Origin: a virus
Length of the DNA stretch: 29,053 nt
Reading direction: 5' to 3' (one strand)
Virus record (IMG/VR): IMGVR_UViG_3300017757_000092
Span: 1-29,053 of that record
In this document: one piece after another, positions 15,720 to 22,164 of the stretch
Layout: each line of letters begins with the position of its first letter
Numbering within the stretch: position 1 is the stretch's first letter
Program-made: the position numbers and the translations under genes
The notes under the pieces: generated by a model
What the model saw: the letters and a program-made list of their open reading frames with translations, nothing else
Database searches by the model: none
Told to the model about the DNA's origin: nothing

Positions 15720-16478
15720 CTAGAGGTCCATAAGCACACCAAGTGCCTTGTCTTTGATTCTACGTCTAATCAAGCTCTCAGCTTTGCTGAAGCTATCGGA
15801 TATAGACAACACAACATCACCACCTGCATCGTATTTTAAAACAGTGGCATTTTCTACAGTGCATACTTTATGCTTTCGCTTGACTGCTCGAACAGCCCAA
15901 CAACGTATGTGATCATTGTTAAGCCTAGCTATCTTGCGCTCTTTGCAATCCAAGATAAATCTTGCTCCATCACCTGCCTGTACAATAGATATACCTTCCT
16001 CATATATCTTTTTGTTCCAACTGATAGGAACGGTAACAAGCGCACCGCCCTCAACAAGACTATCCCATCTGTTGTACAAATCTCTTACAGCAACCTCTTC
16101 ACCGACCTCACACTTGGTCTCTACTGTGGCAGAGGGAAATGCATCTGAAAAGGCTCGGTATGCATTGCTTTTGCTTTCATACCTAGCCTCGTCTAGCTTT
16201 GATGAATTATCAACACTGCGAAGCATTTTACGACTTTTGTGGATTTCGTGTACACAATTAACAAATGAAGAAATTAATATTTTTGAAGATGTGGAGTTTA
16301 AGCCCATGATAGAAGACGCAGCCCTGTGGCTTACATAATTATTTTCTCTAGCATGTTCTGCCAACTGCTTAACAGCATCTTGTGACAGATCCATCTGTTT
16401 AAAGGTGTACTGAGCATTTAGTCTTAATGCATCAATTGACCTACAAATAGTTGGGTAATCTATATTAGAAGTTTCCAT
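15720..16478 (-). CDS. Hypothetical protein (252 aa)
   Basis: Not recognised. The N-terminal half is helical (FKQMDLSQDAVKQLAEHAREN, FVNCVHEIHKSRKML), with an interrupted 'SHRAASSIMGLNSTSSKILISS' segment. The C-terminal half alternates strands and basic stretches (CKERKIARLNNDHIRCWAVRAVKRKHKV) and ends in a helix rich in Lys and Arg. Nucleic-acid binding is possible from the charge alone. The ATG at 16478 is chosen over the TTG at 16493 because GGAG lies nine bases before it and it follows the upstream stop by one base. Confidence 0.7.
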   Translation of the reverse strand: METSNIDYPTICRSIDALRLNAQYTFKQMDLSQDAVKQLAEHARENNYVSHRAASSIMGLNSTSSKILISSFVNCVHEIHKSRKMLRSVDNSSKLDEARYESKSNAYRAFSDAFPSATVETKCEVGEEVAVRDLYNRWDSLVEGGALVTVPISWNKKIYEEGISIVQAGDGARFILDCKERKIARLNNDHIRCWAVRAVKRKHKVCTVENATVLKYDAGGDVVLSISDSFSKAESLIRRRIKDKALGVLMDL

Positions 16479-16479
16479 T

Positions 16480-16599
16480 TTACATCGCTCCAAATACGGT
16501 TATGGCACTCTTTGCCAGTGATATCCAAACGCCAACAACAATAGAAATTGGCAATACGCACAGCACTATAAATGCTATTATATCTAAAAACTTTTCCAT
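16480..16599 (-). CDS. Small single-pass membrane protein (39 aa)
   Basis: The product begins MEKFLDIIAFIVLCVLPISI and continues VVGVWISLAK: about 23 uninterrupted hydrophobic residues form one transmembrane helix, followed by a short tail. Its ATG overlaps the previous TAA by one base (TAATG) and its stop is one base from the next ATG, so it is embedded in the operon. A holin-like, superinfection-exclusion or sensor-modulating role is possible; nothing decides between them. Confidence 0.72.
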   Translation of the reverse strand: MEKFLDIIAFIVLCVLPISIVVGVWISLAKSAITVFGAM

Positions 16600-16784
16600 T
16601 ATTCAATTGCCCCCCAAGGTGTGAGAATGTCATAGTCTTCGCCTGACTCAAGTTTATCCCAATAGGATTCGTAGTAATGATCCCAAGTTCCGCTATCTCT
16701 ATCGTCACTTTCTTGATCAGCTAGTAAGCAAGCCCAGTGGTTTAAACTAGGCTCATGATCTAAATTTAATTCTGGATATTCCAT
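16599..16784 (-). CDS. Small acidic protein (61 aa)
   Basis: Very acidic and rich in Trp and Tyr (DQESDDRDSGTWDHYYESYW, then GEDYDILTPWGAIE). There is no hydrophobic core pattern or known family. AAGGGA precedes the ATG. The strong negative charge would suit DNA mimicry, as in several phage inhibitors, but that is speculation. It is the first gene after the terminator of the VWA-protein gene. Confidence 0.65.
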   Translation of the reverse strand: MEYPELNLDHEPSLNHWACLLADQESDDRDSGTWDHYYESYWDKLESGEDYDILTPWGAIE

Positions 16785-16798
16785 TTACTTTTCCCTTT

Positions 16799-16828
16799 AA
16801 AAAAAGAAGACCGCATCAAGCGGCCTTC
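16799..16828 (-). terminator. Intrinsic terminator after the VWA-protein gene
   Basis: GAAGACCGC-ATCAA-GCGGCCTTC (9-bp stem with one mismatch) overlaps the 3' end of the gene and is followed on the minus strand by seven T. Confidence 0.85.
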
Positions 16829-17970
16829 ATCCAAGTTGACTTGCCCCAAGGGGCAGGTTTCGATCTTATGTCTGGGCTAACCCAAAGCACTGGGTAATCA
16901 GCAGGGCGCTCAGGATAGTCAAAGATGCACATATCAGACAAAACAATTGAGTAGTCACAAGGCAACCGCTCATCTTCTACATACTTGAATACAGGGCTGA
17001 TTAATGTGCCACCCCTGCCAGTAAGCTCAAGATTAGGTATTGTTTGACCCTGAGCGTACTTTGTGACGGTTCGAACCTTTGTATCCCAAGTAATGATAGT
17101 AACAGATTCAGGTTGCTTCTCTTCGACAAACTGATTGCAGATACCAAGGAAATACTGAAGCTCTTCGCTCCTGACTGATGCACTACTGTCGATCTTGATA
17201 ATAACGTGACCGACAGAATGCTTGGCAATGGTTGGTGATACCATGTCGAGCATCATGTAAGAGCGCCTGTTGATCTTCCTATAGCTGAAGTCAGCAGGAA
17301 CATCTCCACCAACAAAGCGAGAGATTACTGTCTCTAAGTCAACTTGTGACCGCTTCATAATATCAACAAGCTCCTGCACTTCAGATGGTAGCTTTCCTGC
17401 GGCTCTGGCAGTGTCAGCAGCTATGATAACCTTTTGATCGATATCATCTGATAACTGCTCAAGCTCTGCTTCCTGCATCGCATCACCATTGCCATCTTTA
17501 GGCTCTTGGAAGTCACCCATCTGCCACTGGTCACGACCACCAGTTATGTTGTCGATCTCATCATCAGACATGTCTTTGATTAGATCATAAATCTGCTCGG
17601 CTGACATGCCCTCGTATTGAGGATCGTAAAGGCCACCTTCTGGCATAGCATCTTTGCCAAACATTTTGATAAGAATTGCATTAATAGCAAAGTCACATGC
17701 AATGTTCCACAGCTTGTGATTGCGCTTGCCTATCCTGAACATATGTTTGAACGCAACATGCAACACCTCATGAGTAATAACAAACATCACTTGTAAGGGA
17801 TCAAGAGTAGCAACAAAGTTAGCGCTCCACTTGATTGATTTGCCATCAGTACACATGGTGTCGATAGTGTCATCTCGTATCATGGTCAAAGCTAGGGCAA
17901 GTGATCCATAGAATGGATACTGAAGCAAAAGCTTTGTAACAGCACGAGCAACTAATAATTTGGGTTCCAT
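16816..17970 (-). CDS. VWA-like metallopeptidase-type protein (DUF2201-like), partner of AAA+ ATPase
   Basis: A 384-residue protein. Its N-terminal domain has HEVLH (67-71) followed by FKHMFRIGKRNHKLWNIACDFAIN, the metallopeptidase-like pattern of DUF2201 proteins (HExxH, then a 'WN.A.D..iN' helix). An acidic linker (about 130-185) leads to a VWA domain with the metal-ion-dependent adhesion site residues: DSSAS (261-265), T322 in GRGGT, and D346 in VLSD. Family knowledge: such proteins work with MoxR/CobS-type AAA+ ATPases, which remodel clients delivered by the VWA protein. The matching ATPase is the gene immediately upstream. GAGGT precedes the ATG. A terminator and the dispersed palindrome separate the two genes, so they may be expressed at different levels. 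Whether the peptidase motif is active is unknown. Confidence 0.88.
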   Translation of the reverse strand: MEPKLLVARAVTKLLLQYPFYGSLALALTMIRDDTIDTMCTDGKSIKWSANFVATLDPLQVMFVITHEVLHVAFKHMFRIGKRNHKLWNIACDFAINAILIKMFGKDAMPEGGLYDPQYEGMSAEQIYDLIKDMSDDEIDNITGGRDQWQMGDFQEPKDGNGDAMQEAELEQLSDDIDQKVIIAADTARAAGKLPSEVQELVDIMKRSQVDLETVISRFVGGDVPADFSYRKINRRSYMMLDMVSPTIAKHSVGHVIIKIDSSASVRSEELQYFLGICNQFVEEKQPESVTIITWDTKVRTVTKYAQGQTIPNLELTGRGGTLISPVFKYVEDERLPCDYSIVLSDMCIFDYPERPADYPVLWVSPDIRSKPAPWGKSTWMKAA

Positions 17971-17989
17971 ATTACCTCACTAAAAAAAA

Positions 17990-18001
17990 GTTCAATTGAA
18001 C
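17990..18001. repeat. 12-bp dispersed palindrome GTTCAATTGAAC, copy 7
   Basis: Exact copy between the terminator of the AAA+ ATPase gene and the start of the VWA-protein gene, with A tracts on both sides in plus orientation. Confidence 0.92.
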
Positions 18002-18041
18002 AAATTAAAGAAAAGATACCTCGCGCTGACGCAAGGTATCT
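18002..18041 (-). terminator. Intrinsic terminator after the AAA+ ATPase gene
   Basis: AGATACCTCGCG (18014-18025) and CGCAAGGTATCT (18030-18041) form a 12-bp stem with one mismatch and a CTGA loop; a T-rich tail follows on the minus strand (TTTCTTTAATTT). Confidence 0.85.
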
Positions 18042-18050
18042 GTTTGTTTT

Positions 18051-19115
18051 TTAGAGTAGCAACTCTTTGCCACCACTATTCAAAACCCAGTCTCTGATGT
18101 CTGGGTTCTGCTTGTAGTTTGGTATTGCCTGTATTGCTGTTTTCATAACGAAAGCAGAATACTCAGCACCCATGCCAACCTCTTCAAGTCGATTAATATA
18201 CTTGATAATGTTGCCAATGTTTTTGTCGTTAGCTTTTGACGCTAGTGACTGACAAAGAGCAAAGACAACGTCTGGACGATCAGGGATGGGGGCAGATGCA
18301 GGATTTTTGATAATGTCATCAACATCACCAATCTCATCATATACCGCGAGAAAAGCAAAGAACTCTGCCGCCACAGACGCACCAACTAACCCTGCTACAG
18401 CATTTCTGCGTTGTGCCACGGGTAAGCTTGCGTAGATGACCATAGCAGTGCAGACCTTATCCCATGATCTGGGCGTAGGCCAAACATCTTCATCAGGGTT
18501 GAACGCATGTAAGGCAGTAGGCTTGAAGCCAATAAAAGCACAGACCTGTTCACCTCTTTTACGCGACATCATATGACTGATCCAATCCCAATGGTTGGCT
18601 TCAACTGGCAAGAACATCAACCTGTCTTTGAGATGACTAGGCATTTGGTTCGTACCTGCGCGGTCTGACGTTCTGTTACCTGCGGCAACAACAACCCATG
18701 TGTCTGGTATCTGCCAATCACCAACACGATGCTCGTTGATAATCTGAGCCGCTACGTTTTGATTTGCAACGATAGCTTGGGGTAGCTCATCAAAAAATAG
18801 AACACCGTATGTACCTTCTTCTGGCATCCAGTCTGGCTTAATTCTGTTCATTTTGGTTTTGTCTTCATTTGGCAAAAGCCACCCTGCAATATCCTCTGGG
18901 GAATATTGAGCAAGGCTGAAAATGTTACAGCCAAAATCAACACCGCGCACTGTGCTTAACAGTTTGGCTAGTGCCTTGACCGCTTGGGTTTTACCAAGCC
19001 CTGCCGCTCCAACCCAGTAGGGTACAAGTATTTCTGACTCCGCAACTTTACCGCGATTGTCTAATTGATGTATTAACGCACTCTCTGAAAGAATGCTTGC
19101 TTCTGATAATCTCAT
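18051..19115 (-). CDS. MoxR/CobS-like AAA+ ATPase
   Basis: A 354-residue AAA_5-type ATPase: Walker A GAAGLGKT (36-43), Walker B VLFFDE (105-110), sensor-1 VVVAAGN (141-147) and basic candidates for the arginine finger (R151, R165 in HLKDRL). The segment between Walker A and B (SLAQYSPEDIAGWLLP) is typical of MoxR/CobS-like enzymes. The C-terminal half is helical without a further known domain. It would form a ring that remodels proteins together with the VWA-domain protein encoded next. GGAAG stands about seven bases before the ATG, and two tiny overlapping ORFs lie just upstream. Its target in phage infection is unknown. Confidence 0.88.
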   Translation of the reverse strand: MRLSEASILSESALIHQLDNRGKVAESEILVPYWVGAAGLGKTQAVKALAKLLSTVRGVDFGCNIFSLAQYSPEDIAGWLLPNEDKTKMNRIKPDWMPEEGTYGVLFFDELPQAIVANQNVAAQIINEHRVGDWQIPDTWVVVAAGNRTSDRAGTNQMPSHLKDRLMFLPVEANHWDWISHMMSRKRGEQVCAFIGFKPTALHAFNPDEDVWPTPRSWDKVCTAMVIYASLPVAQRRNAVAGLVGASVAAEFFAFLAVYDEIGDVDDIIKNPASAPIPDRPDVVFALCQSLASKANDKNIGNIIKYINRLEEVGMGAEYSAFVMKTAIQAIPNYKQNPDIRDWVLNSGGKELLL

Positions 19116-19127
19116 TTCTGAACTTCC

Positions 19128-19178
19128 TTATATGAGGCGACCTGAACGACCGCGAAATTTTTTAAAACGGATAATCAT
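19128..19178 (-). CDS. Possible 16-residue basic peptide
   Basis: MIIRFKKFRGRSGRLI, with six Arg or Lys before the last few residues. Its ATG overlaps the upstream stop (ATGA), and its stop lies 12 bases before the AAA+ ATPase start, where the ATPase ribosome site is. It may be a leader peptide that couples translation, or chance. Confidence 0.35.
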   Translation of the reverse strand: MIIRFKKFRGRSGRLI

Positions 19179-19297
19179 GATAGATACATACTTATCCAAG
19201 TGACGATAAGCACGAGCGACATTGAAGCGCCCACGCCATGTGCGAAGCCAAACGCATAACCTACACGTTTGGCCTCTTTTTGTTGTCGGATACTCAT
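19175..19297 (-). CDS. Small membrane protein (40 aa)
   Basis: The product begins MSIRQQKEAKRVGYAFGFAH and continues GVGASMSLVLIVTWISMYLS: a basic amphipathic start, then a glycine-rich hydrophobic helix long enough to cross the membrane. Its ATG overlaps the TGA of the 235-residue gene (ATGA). Position between that gene and the AAA+ ATPase suggests it belongs to the same module, perhaps anchoring it. It is short, so evidence rests on phase, overlap and composition. Confidence 0.6.
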   Translation of the reverse strand: MSIRQQKEAKRVGYAFGFAHGVGASMSLVLIVTWISMYLS

Positions 19298-20001
19298 GCC
19301 GCTAAAGCATCTAATGATGCGTTAACTGTATCGTTTTCGACACCGACCTTAGCACCTGCTTTTTTGGCAGCTTCAGCATCGCGGTATGCAAATCGCTCTG
19401 CAATAGCTACCGCCAACTGATCCTGAAAAGACTGCAAGTCTTCATCAGATAAACCATCTTTGTATACTGGCTGATCTAGATCAACTTTCTTTCCCTTCAC
19501 AGTTTTCTGAGTAACCAAGTGACCTGATACCTTGCGTACCAGTGCAGCTACAGCATCAACTTTTTCTTTGCCAAGTGAGGCTAAGTTTGATTCTGTAGAT
19601 ACGCCATTGCTCACTAAGTGTTCGCGTATTGCTGAGGCGGTTGCATTGTCGCCTGATGGGAGTTTGTCCTCATCTTTTGATACGACATTGAAATGCTTGA
19701 CAGCCTTGAAACTGTTTTCATAAAGACGCTTTGCTTTAGCATCAGCGCCCTTGCCATTGCCAAGAGCAACACCAATTTCGCCTTTGATTGCAAGTGCATC
19801 CTCACGGTACAGCTTGTTCTTTGCGTTAAGCTTACAGCCGTTCATTACAGCAATGACCTCAGAGTACATTGCTAGGTTGTAGCTTTCGCCTTTTTCTTTC
19901 TCGACACCGATTGCGTCTTTAGTTGCAGAATAGGCAACATATGCATCTGTGATGTTGTTTGTTGCTTCGATTGAGAAAGATACGTTTGATACTTTAGCCA
20001 T
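19294..20001 (-). CDS. Hypothetical protein (235 aa) upstream of the AAA+/VWA module
   Basis: Not recognised. It starts AKVSNVSFSIEATNNITDAY, then a long helical middle rich in Ala and Lys (AKNKLYREDALAIKGEIGVAL, KRLYENSFKAVKHF), a basic patch (VTQKTVKGKKVDLD), and a helical, Ala-rich end (FQDQLAVAIAERF). AAGGAGG stands just before the ATG, the strongest ribosome site in this operon, so the protein is probably abundant. Downstream genes overlap its stop, linking it to the ATPase. It could be the client or adaptor of the AAA+/VWA pair, which is inference. Confidence 0.78.
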   Translation of the reverse strand: MAKVSNVSFSIEATNNITDAYVAYSATKDAIGVEKEKGESYNLAMYSEVIAVMNGCKLNAKNKLYREDALAIKGEIGVALGNGKGADAKAKRLYENSFKAVKHFNVVSKDEDKLPSGDNATASAIREHLVSNGVSTESNLASLGKEKVDAVAALVRKVSGHLVTQKTVKGKKVDLDQPVYKDGLSDEDLQSFQDQLAVAIAERFAYRDAEAAKKAGAKVGVENDTVNASLDALAA

Positions 20002-20057
20002 GATTGGCCTCCTTTTAGGTTGATAAAAATATTGGGGTTATCGGCATACTGCCGCCA

Positions 20058-20088
20058 TTGCAGCCCTCGTGATAGTAGAAGGCTGCAA
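20058..20088. repeat. Intercistronic hairpin TTGCAGCC/GGCTGCAA
   Basis: An 8-bp perfect inverted repeat around a 15-base loop lies in the 95-base gap between two minus-strand genes, beside a CGGCAT-ACT-GCCG repeat. No T tract follows on the minus strand. It could set differential mRNA stability before the strongly translated 235-residue gene. Confidence 0.5.
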
Positions 20089-20096
20089 GTGAAGCA

Positions 20097-20342
20097 TTAT
20101 ATCTTTTCGATAAGCTCTTCAGTCTTTTCGTATATGTCGTATACATACTTTCTGACTGCTTTCATTTTACTTCGATCTTCTGGGTTTATTATTTCACGCA
20201 TCATTTGACACAGTGTTATGTCCAACTGATCAAGTTGCTTGTCTAGCTTTTCCATTTGCTGTTGAGCTATACTAAGTGTTCTTTGGTGATGTGCATCAAT
20301 TCCTTCTTCCCATGATCTGTCGTCTTTAAACGCTTTTTCCAT
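20097..20342 (-). CDS. Small coiled-coil protein (81 aa)
   Basis: Nearly all helix: HHQRTLSIAQQQMEKLDKQL and DQLDITLCQMMREI, then KAVRKYVYDIYEKTEELIEK. Heptad spacing of Leu, Ile and Met suggests a coiled coil. Its ATG overlaps the upstream TAA (TAATG) and has AAGGAAG before it. No family recognised. Confidence 0.7.
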   Translation of the reverse strand: MEKAFKDDRSWEEGIDAHHQRTLSIAQQQMEKLDKQLDQLDITLCQMMREIINPEDRSKMKAVRKYVYDIYEKTEELIEKI

Positions 20343-20575
20343 TATGCTGCTTCCTTTTCTTTTCTCTGATCTGCTTCGTAAGTGCGAAAGAATTTTGCTA
20401 CTGCTAATTCTTTTATTCTGTTTTGTATTTCTACAAGCTCTGCCAGTTCGTTGGCATCTTTACTTAGCCAACCGATTTGACCAACGCCCCAAGTCCAACG
20501 CTCGACAAATTCATCTAAACCTATTTGTCTATCGCCATTGTAGTCTGAAACTTTTACTGTGATTGAATTGCTCAT
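20342..20575 (-). CDS. Hypothetical first gene of the central minus-strand operon (77 aa)
   Basis: It starts MSNSITVKVSDYNGDRQIGL and then has a Trp-rich segment (ERWTWGVGQIGWLSKDANEL) and a charged helical end. AAGGAAA precedes the ATG. No family recognised. It is the first gene reading left from the control region, so it is probably among the earliest expressed of this operon. Confidence 0.7.
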   Translation of the reverse strand: MSNSITVKVSDYNGDRQIGLDEFVERWTWGVGQIGWLSKDANELAELVEIQNRIKELAVAKFFRTYEADQRKEKEAA

Positions 20576-20607
20576 GGTTATTTCCTTTCTAAGTTAAACC
20601 AAGACTA

Positions 20608-20624
20608 CAGCCCAATCAGGGCTG
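20608..20624. promoter_or_regulatory. Leader hairpin CAGCCC/GGGCTG
   Basis: A 6-bp perfect stem with a 5-base loop in the 5' leader of the central minus-strand operon, 33 bases before the first ATG. No T tract follows, so it is not a standard terminator. The stem shares CAGCC with the intercistronic hairpin at 20058. Confidence 0.45.
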
Positions 20625-20957
20625 CACTCGTTTCATTTAACTTTTTGTGCTGATCGCTGCGCCGCTACTACTTAAGGCTTTTATTCTCTCAATTTAACCA
20701 ACTCACTTACCCGTACCTAAGTGTCAGAACCCGAAGCGTTTATACTAAGCAGAAATCTTTACGCACATATTACAGGGTTATTCCTCGGAGTGAGCGTGTC
20801 GGGTGATCAAGCAATTTCGTCTGCCACCGTGAGCCTATTGGCGTTAGTTTAAGAATGTACGAAGGGGTGGGGACGAATCAACCCGAATCAAAAACCCTCG
20901 GTACATGACCTTAATGACACTTCTTGAAACCTTATGCAACCCTAAAGATTAAAGAAA

Positions 20958-20969
20958 GTTCAAATGAAC
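20958..20969. repeat. Dispersed palindrome, one-mismatch copy in the control region
   Basis: GTTCAAATGAAC keeps both GTTCA/TGAAC arms and is flanked AAA...TTTT like the exact copies. It lies just left of the tandem repeats. Confidence 0.65.
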
Positions 20970-20986
20970 TTTTAATGTGGGTTTAA

Positions 20987-21026
20987 TTTGGGGGGTAAAC
21001 GTACCTTTTGGGGGGCAGACGTACCT
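20987..21026. repeat. Tandem 20-bp direct repeat (two units)
   Basis: TTTGGGGGGTAAACGTACCT is followed at once by TTTGGGGGGCAGACGTACCT, 18 of 20 bases identical. Two helical-turn-spaced identical sites are typical of operator or initiator-binding iterons. Confidence 0.85.
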
Positions 21027-21073
21027 AATGTAATGAAAACAATGACTTAGCAGGAGGAAGTGCCAAAAAGTGA

Positions 21074-21093
21074 GAACATATGCGGAACATATG
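21074..21093. repeat. Tandem GAACATATG direct repeat
   Basis: GAACATATG occurs at 21074-21082 and 21085-21093, 11 bases apart (one helical turn), each containing the palindrome CATATG. A regulator could bind cooperatively here, about 110 bases upstream of the late-side -10 box. Confidence 0.75.
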
Positions 21094-21199
21094 TGTACAT
21101 TTTAGCAAAGGAAGTTTTATGAACTATACCCCATGAAACCTTAAACCCTCTTCAGAGGGGCTTATATTGGCTGTTAGAGCTATTTCTTGATTTGTTCTG

Positions 21200-21205
21200 T
21201 ATAAT
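21200..21205 (+). promoter_or_regulatory. Candidate -10 box of the terminase/head unit
   Basis: A perfect TATAAT lies 38 bases before the small terminase ATG, preceded by TTGTTCTG; no good -35 is found at 17 bases, which would fit activator-dependent late transcription. A similar TTGTTCTG plus TATACT occurs at 23871-23884. Confidence 0.5.
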
Positions 21206-21243
21206 GGCTATGTTTGTTCCAAGTTAATTAAAAGGTTTGAGCA

Positions 21244-21765
21244 ATGCCAAAAGATCAAGATCAAAACCACGATAAAGGCCAAGCGCCTAGCGTAGTTGTG
21301 CCGATTACAGGGAAGAGTAGACATAGAACCCCTAAGAACAATAGAGGGGTAACAGATAAACAACAGGCATTCATTGAAGCCATAATAGAGGGTAACAATA
21401 TAAGTGATGCTTACCGTCTGGCATATGATGCCAGTAATATGAGCAATGCAAGCATACATGTAGAAGCGTGTAGGTTGGCTAAGAACCCTAATGTGTCACT
21501 AAGCTTAGATAGATATTATAGTGATATAGAGAGTAATAACCGCTTGATGTCGCTCTCTCGAAGGGATCGTGTGATTTCAAAACTGGAACAAGTCGCACTG
21601 CGAGACGGTGAAGCTGACGGCACTCAAGTTAGAGCTTTAGAACTGTTGGGTAAATCTATGGGGCTATGGATTGATAAGGTAGAAACTGAGGATAAGACAG
21701 AACGTAATGAACAACAGCTAGAAAAAGATATTCAAAACAAATTGATTGCTCTAGGGATTAAATAG
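21244..21765 (+). CDS. terS: Terminase small subunit
   Basis: A 173-residue protein. After a polar N-terminus, residues 38-85 read VTDKQQAFIEAIIEGNNISD followed by AYRLAYD and a helix, the N-terminal DNA-binding helix-turn-helix of small terminases ('LT.KQ..F......G....AYR.AY'). The middle is helical (RRDRVISKLEQVALRDG) with an oligomerisation-type segment, and the tail is charged. It recognises the packaging site and loads the large subunit, encoded 600 bases downstream. AAAGG lies nine bases before the ATG. The TAG stop touches the dispersed palindrome. The packaging site is often in or near terS, so the 240-base gap after it is a candidate. Confidence 0.82.
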   Translation: MPKDQDQNHDKGQAPSVVVPITGKSRHRTPKNNRGVTDKQQAFIEAIIEGNNISDAYRLAYDASNMSNASIHVEACRLAKNPNVSLSLDRYYSDIESNNRLMSLSRRDRVISKLEQVALRDGEADGTQVRALELLGKSMGLWIDKVETEDKTERNEQQLEKDIQNKLIALGIK

Positions 21766-21776
21766 TTCAATTGAAC
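21765..21776. repeat. 12-bp dispersed palindrome GTTCAATTGAAC, copy 8
   Basis: Exact copy whose first G is the last base of the terS stop codon; TTTA follows. Confidence 0.92.
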
Positions 21777-21976
21777 TTTATTGATTATGGCAAATCCCCC
21801 TTTAGTCGGTCTAGTATGTCGTGACCCCACCTACCCCCATGATAGTATATACTCGGTCGCACATACAACTTACATACATGGTGTTCCACACAAACAATTA
21901 CTAAAAACTTTCAAATACCCCCCCCCTTAGTTTTTGAGTGCCAATATCACTATTGAGAAATATATTTGGTTTTTTA

Positions 21977-22003
21977 GAAAAGGGGTAGGTTCACATACCC
22001 CCC
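21977..22003 (-). terminator. Hairpin after the small zinc-finger gene
   Basis: GGGGTA (21982-21987) and TACCCC (21996-22001) pair around an 8-base loop; TTTTC follows on the minus strand and a T-rich tract on the plus strand, so it may stop transcription both ways. The DNA from 21777 to here holds C-runs and AGTATATACT but no gene that I can see. Confidence 0.6.
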
Positions 22004-22008
22004 TATTA

Positions 22009-22158
22009 TTATTTTTGAGCTTTTTTCCAAGCCTCTATGCGTTCCCAGTCTCTTTCGGCTTTTAGTGAGTTTGCTTTGCTATTGCTGTGTCGGCAATCAT
22101 CATTCGGGCTTGCTCCGCATTTGGGACAGGGTTCGTTTAGTTGTCTTAGACTATTCAT
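22009..22158 (-). CDS. Small phage zinc-finger protein (49 aa) inside the packaging module
   Basis: Encoded against the surrounding late genes. The product starts MNSLRQLNEPCPKCGASPND, continues DCRHSNSKANSLKAERDWER and ends IEAWKKAQK. The CPKC...DC.H pattern is the same as in the protein at 8001-8186, followed by a basic helix in place of that protein's longer tail. GGGAG stands eight bases before the ATG, and a hairpin follows the stop. HNH or nuclease activity is not suggested; nucleic-acid binding is likely. It may be a late-acquired insertion ('moron-like') between terS and terL. Confidence 0.75.
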   Translation of the reverse strand: MNSLRQLNEPCPKCGASPNDDCRHSNSKANSLKAERDWERIEAWKKAQK

Positions 22159-22164
22159 AATTTC

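Larger units (their letters stand above)
20576..21243. other. Gene-free control region between divergent units
   Basis: A 668-base stretch without a convincing gene. It holds a leader hairpin (20608-20624), an inverted repeat ATGTAC (20854-20859)/GTACAT around a G- and C-rich interior that also contains two CGAATCAA words, a one-mismatch dispersed palindrome (20958), two sets of tandem repeats (20987-21026 and 21074-21093), a CCCTC-TTCA-GAGGG hairpin (21146-21159) and a -10 box (21200). It separates the leftward operon from the rightward late genes, so it probably contains promoters and operators; a replication origin is possible. Confidence 0.7.

Noticed and set aside
20097-20575. Overlapping small gene pair as a toxin-antitoxin system
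   Set aside because: Neither protein shows a toxin fold motif or antitoxin DNA-binding pattern; overlap is normal throughout this operon.
20854-20907. 17-codon plus-strand frame in the control region
   Set aside because: No ribosome site; its ends coincide with the ATGTAC/GTACAT inverted repeat, so the start and stop are explained by that repeat.
21060-21122. 20-codon frame starting GTG after AGGAGGA, in the control region
   Set aside because: The ribosome site is only two to three bases from the GTG, the frame covers the GAACATATG repeats, and the peptide resembles nothing; a leader peptide cannot be excluded.
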